From Brucella sp. 21LCYQ03 (GTDB taxonomy: Bacteria > Pseudomonadota > Alphaproteobacteria > Rhizobiales > Rhizobiaceae): a stretch of DNA of 64,000 nt. The first letter of the stretch is position 1, and every line of letters starts with the position of its first letter. Below the pieces are notes generated by a model, which saw only the letters and a program-made list of their open reading frames with translations, had not been told where the DNA came from and did not search any database. The position numbers and the translations under genes are program-made. Location of the stretch: positions 1 to 64,000 of the forward strand of contig NZ_JAMJWE010000009.1 of NCBI RefSeq assembly GCF_023554105.1, written 5' to 3'. Below are positions 44,315-53,071 of the stretch, one piece after another.

Positions 44315-45613
44315 TCAGGCTAAAATCAGCAATCCCGCGTCTTTCAGTCGGTCTGCGGCATCCGCGAGCTGCACAAACGGCAGACCAGCACGCTCCGCCA
44401 TATCCAGCAGCGAATGCTCCCCATCCGCCAGATTAAGCACCCACAACATGGCCATGGCTTTTTGTGCGGCATGAGGATCGCCGCCGGTGTTACCGTAAAG
44501 CCCCCGACGACCAAGCTGCGGTTCGCCTTTTGGTGATGTACTCAAAGGTGTCCAATTGCGCTCTGCCATCTCGATAGCGCTTAAAACAAGATTGTAAGAC
44601 TGCTCCAGATATTCCGGTTTGATAAAATCGAGATTGTCAGCCGAGGTGTGGTATTCTGGAAAAGCACCATAAAGGCTGCGCTGAAACAGACCTACCGGCA
44701 GATTAAATCCCGGCGAGCAGAACTGACGCTCATCATAGCCATAGGGCCAAAAGTCATGCAGCTTTGCACCCGCAAGATGAGAGGCTTCGATAACCTGAGC
44801 CATGATCCGATCAATCTCGGCAACACCACGCCGACTGCGCTTGTAATTGGGACCACCACCATCGCCAACGCAGGATAAAACGAGGCCATGTTTTACGCTG
44901 TGCAGATCCGCCTCATTCTTCTGCAACCAAGCCAGCGCGCCAAACGTCGCCGGGCCAAATAGGAACTTATAGGTGTAACGCGTTTTACGCTGCATCAAGG
45001 CTTCACCGAGAGCGATCAACAACGCTAGACCAGAACAATTATCATTTGCAAGCGAGGGATGACAGAGATGCGCTGAGAGCAGAAAAACATCGTCGGTTTC
45101 CCCTTGATGAATGAACTCACCAAAAGTCAGAAAACCATCCCGGCGCTCTGCATCAATGACAACGTCATAGGTGTCTTCTTTCATTGACATCAGTACCTGA
45201 TGCGTCATGCAGAAACCCCACGACTCGGCATGGTAGCATGTGCGATACGGGATAAGATCGGGCTGGTCGGGTAAGCTATGGATATGCTCTTTCAATGCAT
45301 CGAGCGATAATTTTGCACGTATCGGAACGCTGAAATTCACCACATGGAGATTATGCTTCGCGAAATCGACAATGCGATTTCCAGCTGAATCCGCAATATA
45401 AGCCTCACGGATTATCCACTCTTGCGGGGCCTGCCAGTCATAAAGCTGTGTGCCACTTGGTATCTCATGAATTTTCAACGGCAGATGTTCACCGATGATG
45501 GCAAGCGTTTCACGCACACCATCACCGGTGAGACTGCGGCAAATCGGATAAAGCCGCGAGGCCAGCTCAAAAATCTTTTCGCCCTGATGCTGAACCCGCG
45601 ACTGGCCGTCCAT
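44315..45613 (-). CDS. DUF4910 protein, aminopeptidase-like zinc hydrolase
   Basis: A 432-residue protein. LLSAHLCHPSLANDNCSGLALLIALG near the centre resembles the M28-type metal-site motif (H...ANDNxSG), and FCSPGFNLPVGLFQRS with EYHTSADNLDFI supplies further expected ligands. A DUF2172-like segment surrounds it and the C-terminus looks like a winged helix. No signal peptide, so cytoplasmic. DUF4910 genes recur in sugar-biosynthesis clusters; the substrate is unknown and may be an N-acylated or amide-linked sugar. It follows the SDR gene with a TAATG overlap. Confidence 0.8.
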   Translation of the reverse strand: MDGQSRVQHQGEKIFELASRLYPICRSLTGDGVRETLAIIGEHLPLKIHEIPSGTQLYDWQAPQEWIIREAYIADSAGNRIVDFAKHNLHVVNFSVPIRAKLSLDALKEHIHSLPDQPDLIPYRTCYHAESWGFCMTHQVLMSMKEDTYDVVIDAERRDGFLTFGEFIHQGETDDVFLLSAHLCHPSLANDNCSGLALLIALGEALMQRKTRYTYKFLFGPATFGALAWLQKNEADLHSVKHGLVLSCVGDGGGPNYKRSRRGVAEIDRIMAQVIEASHLAGAKLHDFWPYGYDERQFCSPGFNLPVGLFQRSLYGAFPEYHTSADNLDFIKPEYLEQSYNLVLSAIEMAERNWTPLSTSPKGEPQLGRRGLYGNTGGDPHAAQKAMAMLWVLNLADGEHSLLDMAERAGLPFVQLADAADRLKDAGLLILA

Positions 45614-46674
45614 TATGCTGAAGCCCGAAGTGGTTGTTCGTGTTCATCGATACGGCGCAGGCTGGCATCAAGCGCACCTTCAGCAATCAACTTGCGAATA
45701 TGGGCAATGCGCTGAAAGCGTGGTCCTTCAAATTCCTCAAGCGTCAGCGATGACCGGCTGTAAGCTGCAAGCAATTCACGCGCACCCGCAACCGCATCCC
45801 ATTGCGGTTTTGCTTCCGGTAGAACGCGTGCCAGTTTTTCAAAACTCACCCTATAAGAGCGGGTGTCCGGTCCGGCATCATCCGCATATTCAATTCGGCA
45901 ATCAGGGACATTATCGGCAACGATAGCGGCAATATCGCGGATGCGGTAATTATGCTCTGTCGAGCCGACATTGAAAGCTTCATTGAAAACTTTCTCGCGC
46001 GGCGCTTCCATTGCCGCATTAAACGCGCGCGAAATATCGCGAATATGCACAATCGGACGCCATGGCGTGCCATCTGACTTCAGGTAAATCAGCCCCTTGG
46101 TGACCGCCCATGCCACGAGATTATTGAGCACAATATCAAAGCGCAAAAATGGTGAAACACCATAGGCAGTTGCCGGTCTGAGATAGACCGGACAGAAACT
46201 GGCATCTGCCAGCTCACGTATGTCCTGCTCTGCCCGCACCTTGGAGCGACCATATGCGGTGACGGGTTTAAGTTCCCCCGCCTCATCGATCAGATCCACA
46301 TCGCTGATGCCATAATTGCTACATGAGGATGCAAACAGAAACCTGCCGACGCCTGCAGCTTTCGCGGCTTTTGCCATTGCAACACTTGCACGATGATTGA
46401 TGTCATAGGTGAGTTCTTCATTGAGATTGCCAAGCGGGTCATTGGATAGAGCCGCAAGATGAATAACCGCATCAAAGCCTTCCAGATCACGCGGCGACAC
46501 ATCGCGCACATCTTTTCGGATTGTCGGCACATTAAAAACTGAGCCGCCTTCTTCAAAAAGGCAATGCTGATAGAGACCAACATCATACCCCGAAACCTGA
46601 TGTCCCGCATTGATCAGCGTCGGCACCATCACCGATCCGATATAGCCCTGATGCCCTGTAACAAGTACCTTCAT
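45613..46674 (-). CDS. NAD-dependent epimerase/dehydratase (extended SDR)
   Basis: A 353-residue extended SDR. The nucleotide loop is [16 protein letters not shown] (GxxGxxG), with SSCSNYG and [10 protein letters not shown] giving the Ser-Tyr-Lys catalytic residues. The Asp-Glu pair of 4,6-dehydratases (TDE) is absent; the SSxS form suits an epimerase or reductase. It acts on a nucleotide sugar, presumably that made by the cytidylyltransferase of this locus. First of the SDR-DUF4910 pair; a 120-bp gap with two GTTAAC palindromes (46706-46711, 46733-46738) separates it from the GH140-like gene upstream. Confidence 0.85.
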   Translation of the reverse strand: MKVLVTGHQGYIGSVMVPTLINAGHQVSGYDVGLYQHCLFEEGGSVFNVPTIRKDVRDVSPRDLEGFDAVIHLAALSNDPLGNLNEELTYDINHRASVAMAKAAKAAGVGRFLFASSCSNYGISDVDLIDEAGELKPVTAYGRSKVRAEQDIRELADASFCPVYLRPATAYGVSPFLRFDIVLNNLVAWAVTKGLIYLKSDGTPWRPIVHIRDISRAFNAAMEAPREKVFNEAFNVGSTEHNYRIRDIAAIVADNVPDCRIEYADDAGPDTRSYRVSFEKLARVLPEAKPQWDAVAGARELLAAYSRSSLTLEEFEGPRFQRIAHIRKLIAEGALDASLRRIDEHEQPLRASA

Positions 46675-46794
46675 AGCCGGTCCCTCACCGTGTTTGTTGA
46701 TTTAGGTTAACGAGTGCAAAGGGAAGCGGCGAGTTAACCGAAGGCATGTTTGCTTCGGACAAGCGTTGATATGAGATATAAAAAGTCTGGGCCA

Positions 46795-48108
46795 CTACGC
46801 CTTCTGGATGAGCTTCAATTGTTCAGAACTGCCGACTAACAAAATCCAGTCGCTTTGAGCGACGTTTTTCCCATCTGGCGGTGCCTGATAGATGCGCACA
46901 TCGCCGTCGGCTTTTGGCTTATCGGCGGGCAGAAACTGACCGGAAGCCGGATCAACCCAAAAAGCTTTTTGATTGTCGTTTAGCGAACTTGTCTTGATGC
47001 AAAACTCTCCTGCATCGCCATAAACCACAATGAGACTTTGATCAGGCAAAGCCGCTGCATACGTACGTTCCGCCATTGCAATGTTGTTGTCGCGATCCGG
47101 CTGTAATTGCGACCATGGCAGCTTATCGAAAAACTCCTTCATCACAGTCATCGACTTTGCTCCGGGACTGTCCAAAGCCTCGCGCCAGTTCTGATCGAAG
47201 GTAAACACCCCCGGCCCCGAAAAATGCCAGATCGGATTGTTGCCGAAAAATTGCCCCGCTGCTCCGCCTAAAATGGCTCCATAAGCATTGCGGCGGATCA
47301 TCCGCGCGGTCGTCTCACGTTCATATTCATAAGCACCTTCGAGCAGGATTACCGGTCTTTTGGCCGCCTTGCTGCGGGCTAAAATTGCCTTGTGCACATC
47401 GTCATAAGTATAAACCGTATCGAGAGAGAGCCAGCTTTGATCGCCCCATGTTTCAACTGTGTTCGTATCGCGCCCGGAATGAACTGTTTGAAGCGCATCG
47501 GGCGAAACAGATGCAATGCCTTGGGCCAGTTCTGACACAAGTGCACGGTCAGGCGCATCGAAGTCACCCCCCAGAACCCAGACAATATTTGGGAATTTTG
47601 CAAAGCGGCGTGCAATCGCTTCGCCATAGGCTTTCATTTTTGCCGGGCCAGCGGCTTGTGCTTGCGCGAACCAGCCCTGATCACCACCATTCACGCCCAA
47701 ATAAGCCGGAGCCAGAAACACTACCAACCCCTGTTTCTGTGCCTGTTCGATCACCCATGCGGCATGGTCAAAATAGTTTGGATTAAGCGTGCCAAATGAC
47801 TCGTTTGTAAAAGGCTTATCACCGTAAGCATTGGCAGGCGGGTTGCTTGAAAACTGATGCTCAATCAGGTTGACAAGAATGGCATTAAAACCACTTTTGC
47901 TGCGATCTTGAAGATAGAGCTTGGCATCATCGCGTTTCAATTCCGCAAGCAACGACCATGCTGTGTCACCATTAATTAAAAACGGACGGCCCTGCGTATC
48001 TTCAAAAAAACGATGATCGTGACTGACTTTAATCGGAAAGACAGTCTCAACGCGCGCGGCACCCATGAGCAACAGCATGGCGAAGATAAAGCCTGCCCAT
48101 AATCTCAT
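46795..48108 (-). CDS. Exported DUF4038/GH140-like glycoside hydrolase
   Basis: A 437-residue protein with an N-terminal signal peptide (LWAGFIFAMLLLMGAARVE). The body is a TIM barrel of the DUF4038 type: DHRFFEDTQGRPFLINGDTAW, then GFNAILVNLIEHQF and IVWVLGGDFDAPD, with a likely catalytic acid in ILLEGAYEYE. GH140 apiosidases belong to this group. A C-terminal beta domain follows. Probably trims or degrades the polymer in the periplasm. It overlaps the aminotransferase gene by ATGA, so it is part of the locus 2 operon. Confidence 0.83.
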   Translation of the reverse strand: MRLWAGFIFAMLLLMGAARVETVFPIKVSHDHRFFEDTQGRPFLINGDTAWSLLAELKRDDAKLYLQDRSKSGFNAILVNLIEHQFSSNPPANAYGDKPFTNESFGTLNPNYFDHAAWVIEQAQKQGLVVFLAPAYLGVNGGDQGWFAQAQAAGPAKMKAYGEAIARRFAKFPNIVWVLGGDFDAPDRALVSELAQGIASVSPDALQTVHSGRDTNTVETWGDQSWLSLDTVYTYDDVHKAILARSKAAKRPVILLEGAYEYERETTARMIRRNAYGAILGGAAGQFFGNNPIWHFSGPGVFTFDQNWREALDSPGAKSMTVMKEFFDKLPWSQLQPDRDNNIAMAERTYAAALPDQSLIVVYGDAGEFCIKTSSLNDNQKAFWVDPASGQFLPADKPKADGDVRIYQAPPDGKNVAQSDWILLVGSSEQLKLIQKA

Positions 48109-49460
48109 CGCATAGCCGGGGGATAGCTCGATGCCTCGTTAAACCGGCGATAGACAACCTGCGACGGGCGCCCTGTGAGATAGGTATCGACGCCGTCATT
48201 CAGCGCACGCGCATAAATACCCAGCGCACCATCAATCGCATCAACCGTGCGTGCAATATCCGTATCGCTATGCGTATAGCTAACGACCAGAGACGGCATC
48301 AGAACCCCGCGCCTGATCGTCTCCTGAAGGAACAATGTACGAAATGCCTGCGATGACTGTCCGCATTCATCAAGGGTTGAATAAGACAGACAGCAAGGCC
48401 GACCATGTAATCGCACGTGATTTTGCAATCCGTGAACTGTAATCGCTGCATTTACGCCCTCTGCAAGCCTCGTACCCTGCTCATAAAGCCGTTCGATCAC
48501 CGGCTCATCGCGATAAACCTTCATCGTGGCAATGGCTGCGGCCATGGCATGCGTTTCCGCGCCATGGGTGGTGGAAAGCAGAAAAACACGCGGATGTTCG
48601 GTCTGAGTGAGGCCGCCAAGCTGCATATATTCCGCCTTGCCTGCCAGCGCAGAGATCGCAAAGCCGTTGCCAAGCGCTTTACCAAAACAGGAAAGATCAG
48701 GCTCAATATCATAAAGCCGCTGCGCGCCGCGCATATGCCAGCGAAAGCCGGTAATCATCTCGTCCAGAATAAACAAAGCACCGTTTTCATGCGCGATGCG
48801 CTTTGCTTCATACAGGAAGTTGTCCTGCGGTTCATCGGCTTTTGCAGGCTCAAGAATGAGCGCAGCAATCATGCCGGGATAGTTTTCAAACAAAGCCTGC
48901 ACACTGGCTATATCGTTATAGCGAAATGTTGTAGTGAGTGCGGACACCGATGCGGGAATGCCGGAATTCATTTTCGTAGTCCCGATGAACCAATCATCGG
49001 TCGAGAAAAACGGATGATCTGCGCAGATCGCAATCATATCACGCCCGGTATAGGCGCGCGCCAGCCGCACGGCGGCAGAGGTTGCATCCGATCCGTCTTT
49101 GCAGAATTTCACCATTTCAGCGCCCTCAATCAGCTCGAGGAAGCTTTCCGCACATTCAATTTCAATCGCACTGGGGCGCGTGAAATTGCAGCCATCCTGC
49201 AAGGCATCACGCACCGCATGAAGCACCGGCGGATAAGCATGCCCCAGCCCGACAGCACGGTTGCCCATTCCATATTCGATATACTGATTGCCATCGACAT
49301 CAAACACATGCGATCCGGAGCCGCGCTGAATGAAGCCCGGCGCTAAGATCGGGTACTGATCGTCGCCCTTGGCATAGGTATGGCACCCGCCCGGTATCAG
49401 GGCATGCGCCTTGCTTCTGAGCAATTGCGAATTGCGAAACCGGGATGTGAAAAGGTTCAT
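48105..49460 (-). CDS. GSA-type class III aminotransferase
   Basis: A 451-residue PLP aminotransferase of the glutamate-1-semialdehyde aminomutase-like group. FILDEMITGFRWHMRG holds the PLP-contacting aspartate and CFGKALGNGFAISAL the Schiff-base lysine. The operon position and lack of heme genes argue against HemL; such homologues in capsule loci transfer an amino group to a sugar-like keto compound. The ATG at 49460 overlaps the glycosyltransferase stop and has AAGGAA 7 bases upstream; the frame extends 40 codons upstream into that gene. Confidence 0.85.
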   Translation of the reverse strand: MNLFTSRFRNSQLLRSKAHALIPGGCHTYAKGDDQYPILAPGFIQRGSGSHVFDVDGNQYIEYGMGNRAVGLGHAYPPVLHAVRDALQDGCNFTRPSAIEIECAESFLELIEGAEMVKFCKDGSDATSAAVRLARAYTGRDMIAICADHPFFSTDDWFIGTTKMNSGIPASVSALTTTFRYNDIASVQALFENYPGMIAALILEPAKADEPQDNFLYEAKRIAHENGALFILDEMITGFRWHMRGAQRLYDIEPDLSCFGKALGNGFAISALAGKAEYMQLGGLTQTEHPRVFLLSTTHGAETHAMAAAIATMKVYRDEPVIERLYEQGTRLAEGVNAAITVHGLQNHVRLHGRPCCLSYSTLDECGQSSQAFRTLFLQETIRRGVLMPSLVVSYTHSDTDIARTVDAIDGALGIYARALNDGVDTYLTGRPSQVVYRRFNEASSYPPAMR

Positions 49461-50710
49461 GCCCATTTCCTTTCTGTCCATACCGAACGCAACCGCTCTC
49501 GCATCTGCCTGAGCCAGTTTTTGACAGGTTTTGGCAAGCGTGACCGCAGGCTCGAATGCAGTGCTGTCGGCATCTTCCATTGTGAAAGTGGAAGAGGTGC
49601 TGCGATGGCTGGCGGATTTTTGACCAGATTTTCCAGAAGCCCGGCATAAGCAAGGCCTGAAACATCATTATCAAAAGCCACAGCAACTTTTAAGCGCGCA
49701 GCTTTGGCCATTTCGGCCAGTAATTGCCTATTGTCAGCAAGACGATTGATATGGCGTGCGGCCTGTTTGAAATCTCCAACAGGGAAAAGCAGACCATCCT
49801 CACCATTGGTCACGATATAATCTGTGACGCCTGCGATCTTCGATACGACCGCCGGGCAACCCTCGCTCATGGCTTCAATGAGCGTGAGGCCAAACCCCTC
49901 AAACCGGGATGGCATCAGCATGACGTCATGCTGGCTCACAAGATACGGCACATCGGATGGAGCAACCCAGCTTGTGAAGCTGACCTTGTCGCCAAAACTT
50001 TGAAGCCTATGACGTAATTCATTCAGATCAGGACCATCACCAGCAACCGTCAGATGATAATCGCATTTCAACTCTCGCATAATATTGGGCAGCCAGAACA
50101 CGCCCTTTGAATTATCCTCGATGCGACCAAGATAAAGCAGACGCAGCGGTGCAGAATGACTGCTTTGCACAACACTATCCTGCACATGAATGGTCCGGTT
50201 CAGACCATGCGGGATAACGAGTGTCCGCTCCGCATCGAATCCATAGTGTTTTACCAGATCGTCCCGGCAACGCTTCGATACACCCACCGTTGCATGAACA
50301 TGATCGCGGATCTCGTGCGCAGCCGCATAAGTGCCAGGTGTGATATTATGAACGATCATAATCCGCAAAATATCATCGGGCAGATAGCGCACCAAATTGG
50401 TTTCAAAGCGGCTGGATAACACGTTGACAAAAACGGCTTTAAAATTGTTGTCACGCAGAAAAGCAATCATGCGCCGCGCACGGGTTTCCTCATCAAGAAC
50501 ACCCATCCGGTCTATCGCATCGCCCTTGCGCAAAGCTTCGCTTAAGCCCTGATCGGCAGAAGGAAAGCTAATCGTTTCGCCAGCCGCTCCCGCGGCCAGC
50601 CAACGCAGTTCAACACCAGACTGCCTGAGTGACGCGCTTAGTCGCGTAAATACCGAGTAAGTCCCGCCAATATGCGGACGGACGAAGTAAGCACATTTCA
50701 CCATCATCAC
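49457..50710 (-). CDS. Glycosyltransferase, GT4 type
   Basis: A 417-residue GT-B glycosyltransferase. SAPLRLLYLGRIEDNSKGVF opens the donor domain and MPSRFEGFGLTLIEAMSEG is the E-x7-E signature. The first methionine (50710) or the third (50704) may be the start. First gene of the minus-strand run glycosyltransferase-aminotransferase-hydrolase. Its 230-bp upstream region contains a 10-bp perfect hairpin and an 8-bp inverted repeat. Confidence 0.87.
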   Translation of the reverse strand: MMMVKCAYFVRPHIGGTYSVFTRLSASLRQSGVELRWLAAGAAGETISFPSADQGLSEALRKGDAIDRMGVLDEETRARRMIAFLRDNNFKAVFVNVLSSRFETNLVRYLPDDILRIMIVHNITPGTYAAAHEIRDHVHATVGVSKRCRDDLVKHYGFDAERTLVIPHGLNRTIHVQDSVVQSSHSAPLRLLYLGRIEDNSKGVFWLPNIMRELKCDYHLTVAGDGPDLNELRHRLQSFGDKVSFTSWVAPSDVPYLVSQHDVMLMPSRFEGFGLTLIEAMSEGCPAVVSKIAGVTDYIVTNGEDGLLFPVGDFKQAARHINRLADNRQLLAEMAKAARLKVAVAFDNDVSGLAYAGLLENLVKNPPAIAAPLPLSQWKMPTALHSSLRSRLPKPVKNWLRQMRERLRSVWTERKWA

Positions 50711-50730
50711 CCTCGGCCCAGAAATCAGGA

Positions 50731-50755
50731 CTTCGAGGGAAACCGTCCCTCGAAG
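50731..50755. promoter_or_regulatory. Perfect hairpin in the leader of the GT4 gene
   Basis: CTTCGAGGGA (50731-50740) pairs perfectly with TCCCTCGAAG (50746-50755) around AACCG. It starts 20 bp upstream of the minus-strand GT4 start. No T-run, so it is more likely a leader structure or an operator than a terminator. Confidence 0.5.
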
Positions 50756-50832
50756 CCTAGTTTCGGCATATCGGGGGGCGTTTGATATACCGCTTATCAG
50801 TGTAGCGAAATTCGCTTAGCGCGCATTTTGGC

Positions 50833-50855
50833 TATGAGGGGTACATACCCTCATA
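50833..50855. promoter_or_regulatory. Inverted repeat in the divergent promoter region of locus 2
   Basis: TATGAGGG (50833-50840) and CCCTCATA (50848-50855) are perfect inverted repeats with a 7-bp spacer, midway between the GT4 gene (minus) and the pyruvyl transferase gene (plus). Good candidate operator for a dimeric regulator of both transcripts. Confidence 0.5.
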
Positions 50856-50940
50856 CATAAGAGGATGCTGTTCACCCTTCTGCCAGTTTTCACAAAATCT
50901 CATACCGGATTAGTTTCTAGAGATAGCTGGAGACACTTGT

Positions 50941-52131
50941 ATGAGAATAGGTCTTTTCGGTCAGTTTGGCTCCGGCAATACCGGCAATGACGGATCACTG
51001 GAAGCGATGCTTCAGCTATTGAAACGCAACTGCCCCGGCGCGCAATTTATATGCATCTGCTCCCGACCGGACATCATTAGCGAAAAATTTCAAATTGAAG
51101 CGGTTCCGGTGGGCAAGCCATCATCGGACAACGCCTTCTTGCGAATGCTCGACAAGACCCTGTTACAATTCCCGCGCCGCTTAAGCGGCTTTTTAGGTGC
51201 AATTGCACTGGCGAACGGTATCGATCTGATTGTGGTTCCCGGAACAGGAATTCTTGACGACTTTAACGAGGATCCGTTCGGCTGGCCATTCGCGGTTTTG
51301 CGCTGGTCAGTTGCGGCACGGTTTGGCGGTGCGCGGTTTGCCTTCGTTTCCATAGGTGCCGGACCTGTCACACATCCCTTGAGCCGGTTCTTCGTTAGAA
51401 AAGCATCAAAGATCGCGGCCTACCGCTCCTATCGCGATCAGGTTTCATACGACTTCATGAAGTCGCTCAATGTGAACATCGCAAAAGATTTTGTCAGTGC
51501 CGACATCGCTTTCTCTCTCCCCACCCCGGAAGATGAATTGCGTAACAGTGCCGACCAGCGCGTCGGGCTTGGTATCATGACTTATAAGGGCTGGAAAAAG
51601 CGCGCGCTCGACGGCGAGGCGATTTACGATAATTATCTCAACAAAATGACGCAACTGACCAGTGAACTTTTAATGGATGGGCGTCAGGTGCGCCTGCTGA
51701 CCGGCGACAAAGGCGACCTTGAAGCCATTCATGATCTGCGACAGCGCATTCCTGCAATGCATGCGCATAATGTTATTTTTGAGCCGGTAACATCGCTTCA
51801 TGATCTCATGCAGCAAATTGCAAAAACGGATATCGTCGTGGCCAGCCGATACCACAATATAGTCTGCGCGCTTGCAATGGGGCGGCCCGCTCTTTCGCTT
51901 GGCTATGCCCGAAAAAACGATGCGCTGTTAAATGATACAGGCTTGGGTGAATTCTGCCATCACATCGAAAACTTCAACCCCCAAACAGTGCTTGGCCAGA
52001 TCGACAATATGTTCAGCCGCAGGGAAGAACTCGTCAAAACAGTTGAGACAGGTGTGAAGCATTATCGGCAAAAACTTGCGGAACAGGAAGAAAGCCTACG
52101 CATCAATTTACTCATGAAAAGCAGACTATAA
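50941..52131 (+). CDS. Polysaccharide pyruvyl transferase family protein
   Basis: A 396-residue protein of the PS_pyruv_trans family (CsaB/WcaK/ExoV type). GLFGQFGSGNTGNDGSLEAML is the N-terminal signature and VVASRYHNIVCALAMGRPAL the C-terminal substrate region. It transfers pyruvate from phosphoenolpyruvate to a sugar as a ketal, adding negative charge to the polymer. It stands alone on the plus strand and its stop overlaps that of the convergent GT2 gene. Confidence 0.88.
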   Translation: MRIGLFGQFGSGNTGNDGSLEAMLQLLKRNCPGAQFICICSRPDIISEKFQIEAVPVGKPSSDNAFLRMLDKTLLQFPRRLSGFLGAIALANGIDLIVVPGTGILDDFNEDPFGWPFAVLRWSVAARFGGARFAFVSIGAGPVTHPLSRFFVRKASKIAAYRSYRDQVSYDFMKSLNVNIAKDFVSADIAFSLPTPEDELRNSADQRVGLGIMTYKGWKKRALDGEAIYDNYLNKMTQLTSELLMDGRQVRLLTGDKGDLEAIHDLRQRIPAMHAHNVIFEPVTSLHDLMQQIAKTDIVVASRYHNIVCALAMGRPALSLGYARKNDALLNDTGLGEFCHHIENFNPQTVLGQIDNMFSRREELVKTVETGVKHYRQKLAEQEESLRINLLMKSRL

Positions 52132-53064
52132 AATCCGCTTTCTGCGCTGAAACAGATAATCTATGGGCGGTATCAGAGCCATTAATGGTTTGCGCTTAAG
52201 CGCAAAGCCCATAAGTGATGCGGCACCCTCCTCCTGCCTGATGAGATTGGATATTGCCGACCAGTACGCACGCTTTGTCAGGCAATTGCGCGCCGCCGCA
52301 AAATGCCTGTCAGCATGCGGCATATTCAAACCCTCATGTTCAAAAAACGAGCGAAAACCCGCTTCAAACTCGCGATTCCAATGCATGATACCTTCAACCT
52401 TGGCCGACTGGTTTTCAGAATGAACCCGCGCATAGGCCTGTACGCTGTCCGTTGATGCAACACCACCCAGCAAAGCAAGCCGCAACCACATTTCAAGATC
52501 ATCTGTATGTGGCAGCGTCTTGCGATAATAGCCTGCTTGCTTTTGTGCAGCCGTTCGCACCAAAGCCGTTGGCCCCGCGACAGGATTGAAAGCATAACGA
52601 CATGCGAGGCTGATAAAATCAGCGCCGGAGCGAATAGTCCATTTTCCACCATCTGCCGATGTCTGATGCGGCATCTCGTCTTTTGAGATTTTATGAATGC
52701 CGCCATGCGCAAGATGCACATCCGGGTATTGCTCCAGCATGTTAACAGCTCGCGCCAAGGCTCCCGGTGCCAGCATGTCATCCGCACAAAGAATGAGAAA
52801 ATAATCAGACTGCGCCCAGTCAATCGCTGCATTAAATGACGCATGCGGTCCGGCATTCCTTGATCGCAGGAACAATTCGACCCGACCATCACGTGCAGCA
52901 AGATCACGTGCAACGTCTGCGCTGTTGTCTTCCGATGCATTGTCGATAATCAGCAGTCGCAACGCGACAGCGCTTTGCGATAAAACGCTGTTGGCACATC
53001 CGGCTAAGTAATGAGCATAATTATAGCTGGGAATCACCACATCAATTATTGGCTGATTGCTCAT
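52126..53064 (-). CDS. Glycosyltransferase family 2
   Basis: A 312-residue GT-A glycosyltransferase. DVVIPSYNYAHYLAGCANSVL starts the fold, LLIIDNASEDNSAD binds the nucleotide, and FLILCADDMLAPGAL holds the DxD-like motif. The ATG at 53064 begins the natural N-terminus (MSNQPIIDVVIPSYN). It lies 7 bp downstream of the flippase gene on the same strand, so the two are co-transcribed. Confidence 0.86.
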   Translation of the reverse strand: MSNQPIIDVVIPSYNYAHYLAGCANSVLSQSAVALRLLIIDNASEDNSADVARDLAARDGRVELFLRSRNAGPHASFNAAIDWAQSDYFLILCADDMLAPGALARAVNMLEQYPDVHLAHGGIHKISKDEMPHQTSADGGKWTIRSGADFISLACRYAFNPVAGPTALVRTAAQKQAGYYRKTLPHTDDLEMWLRLALLGGVASTDSVQAYARVHSENQSAKVEGIMHWNREFEAGFRSFFEHEGLNMPHADRHFAAARNCLTKRAYWSAISNLIRQEEGAASLMGFALKRKPLMALIPPIDYLFQRRKRIL

Positions 53065-53071
53065 GGGCGCT

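Noticed and set aside
48417-49346. Plus-strand frame of 309 codons opposite the aminotransferase gene
   Set aside because: The minus-strand aminotransferase has complete PLP motifs; the opposite frame shows no family features.
48105-49460. HemL (glutamate-1-semialdehyde aminomutase) for heme synthesis
   Set aside because: Same fold and motifs, but it lies in a sugar operon with ATGA overlaps, and alphaproteobacteria normally make aminolevulinate by the HemA synthase route.
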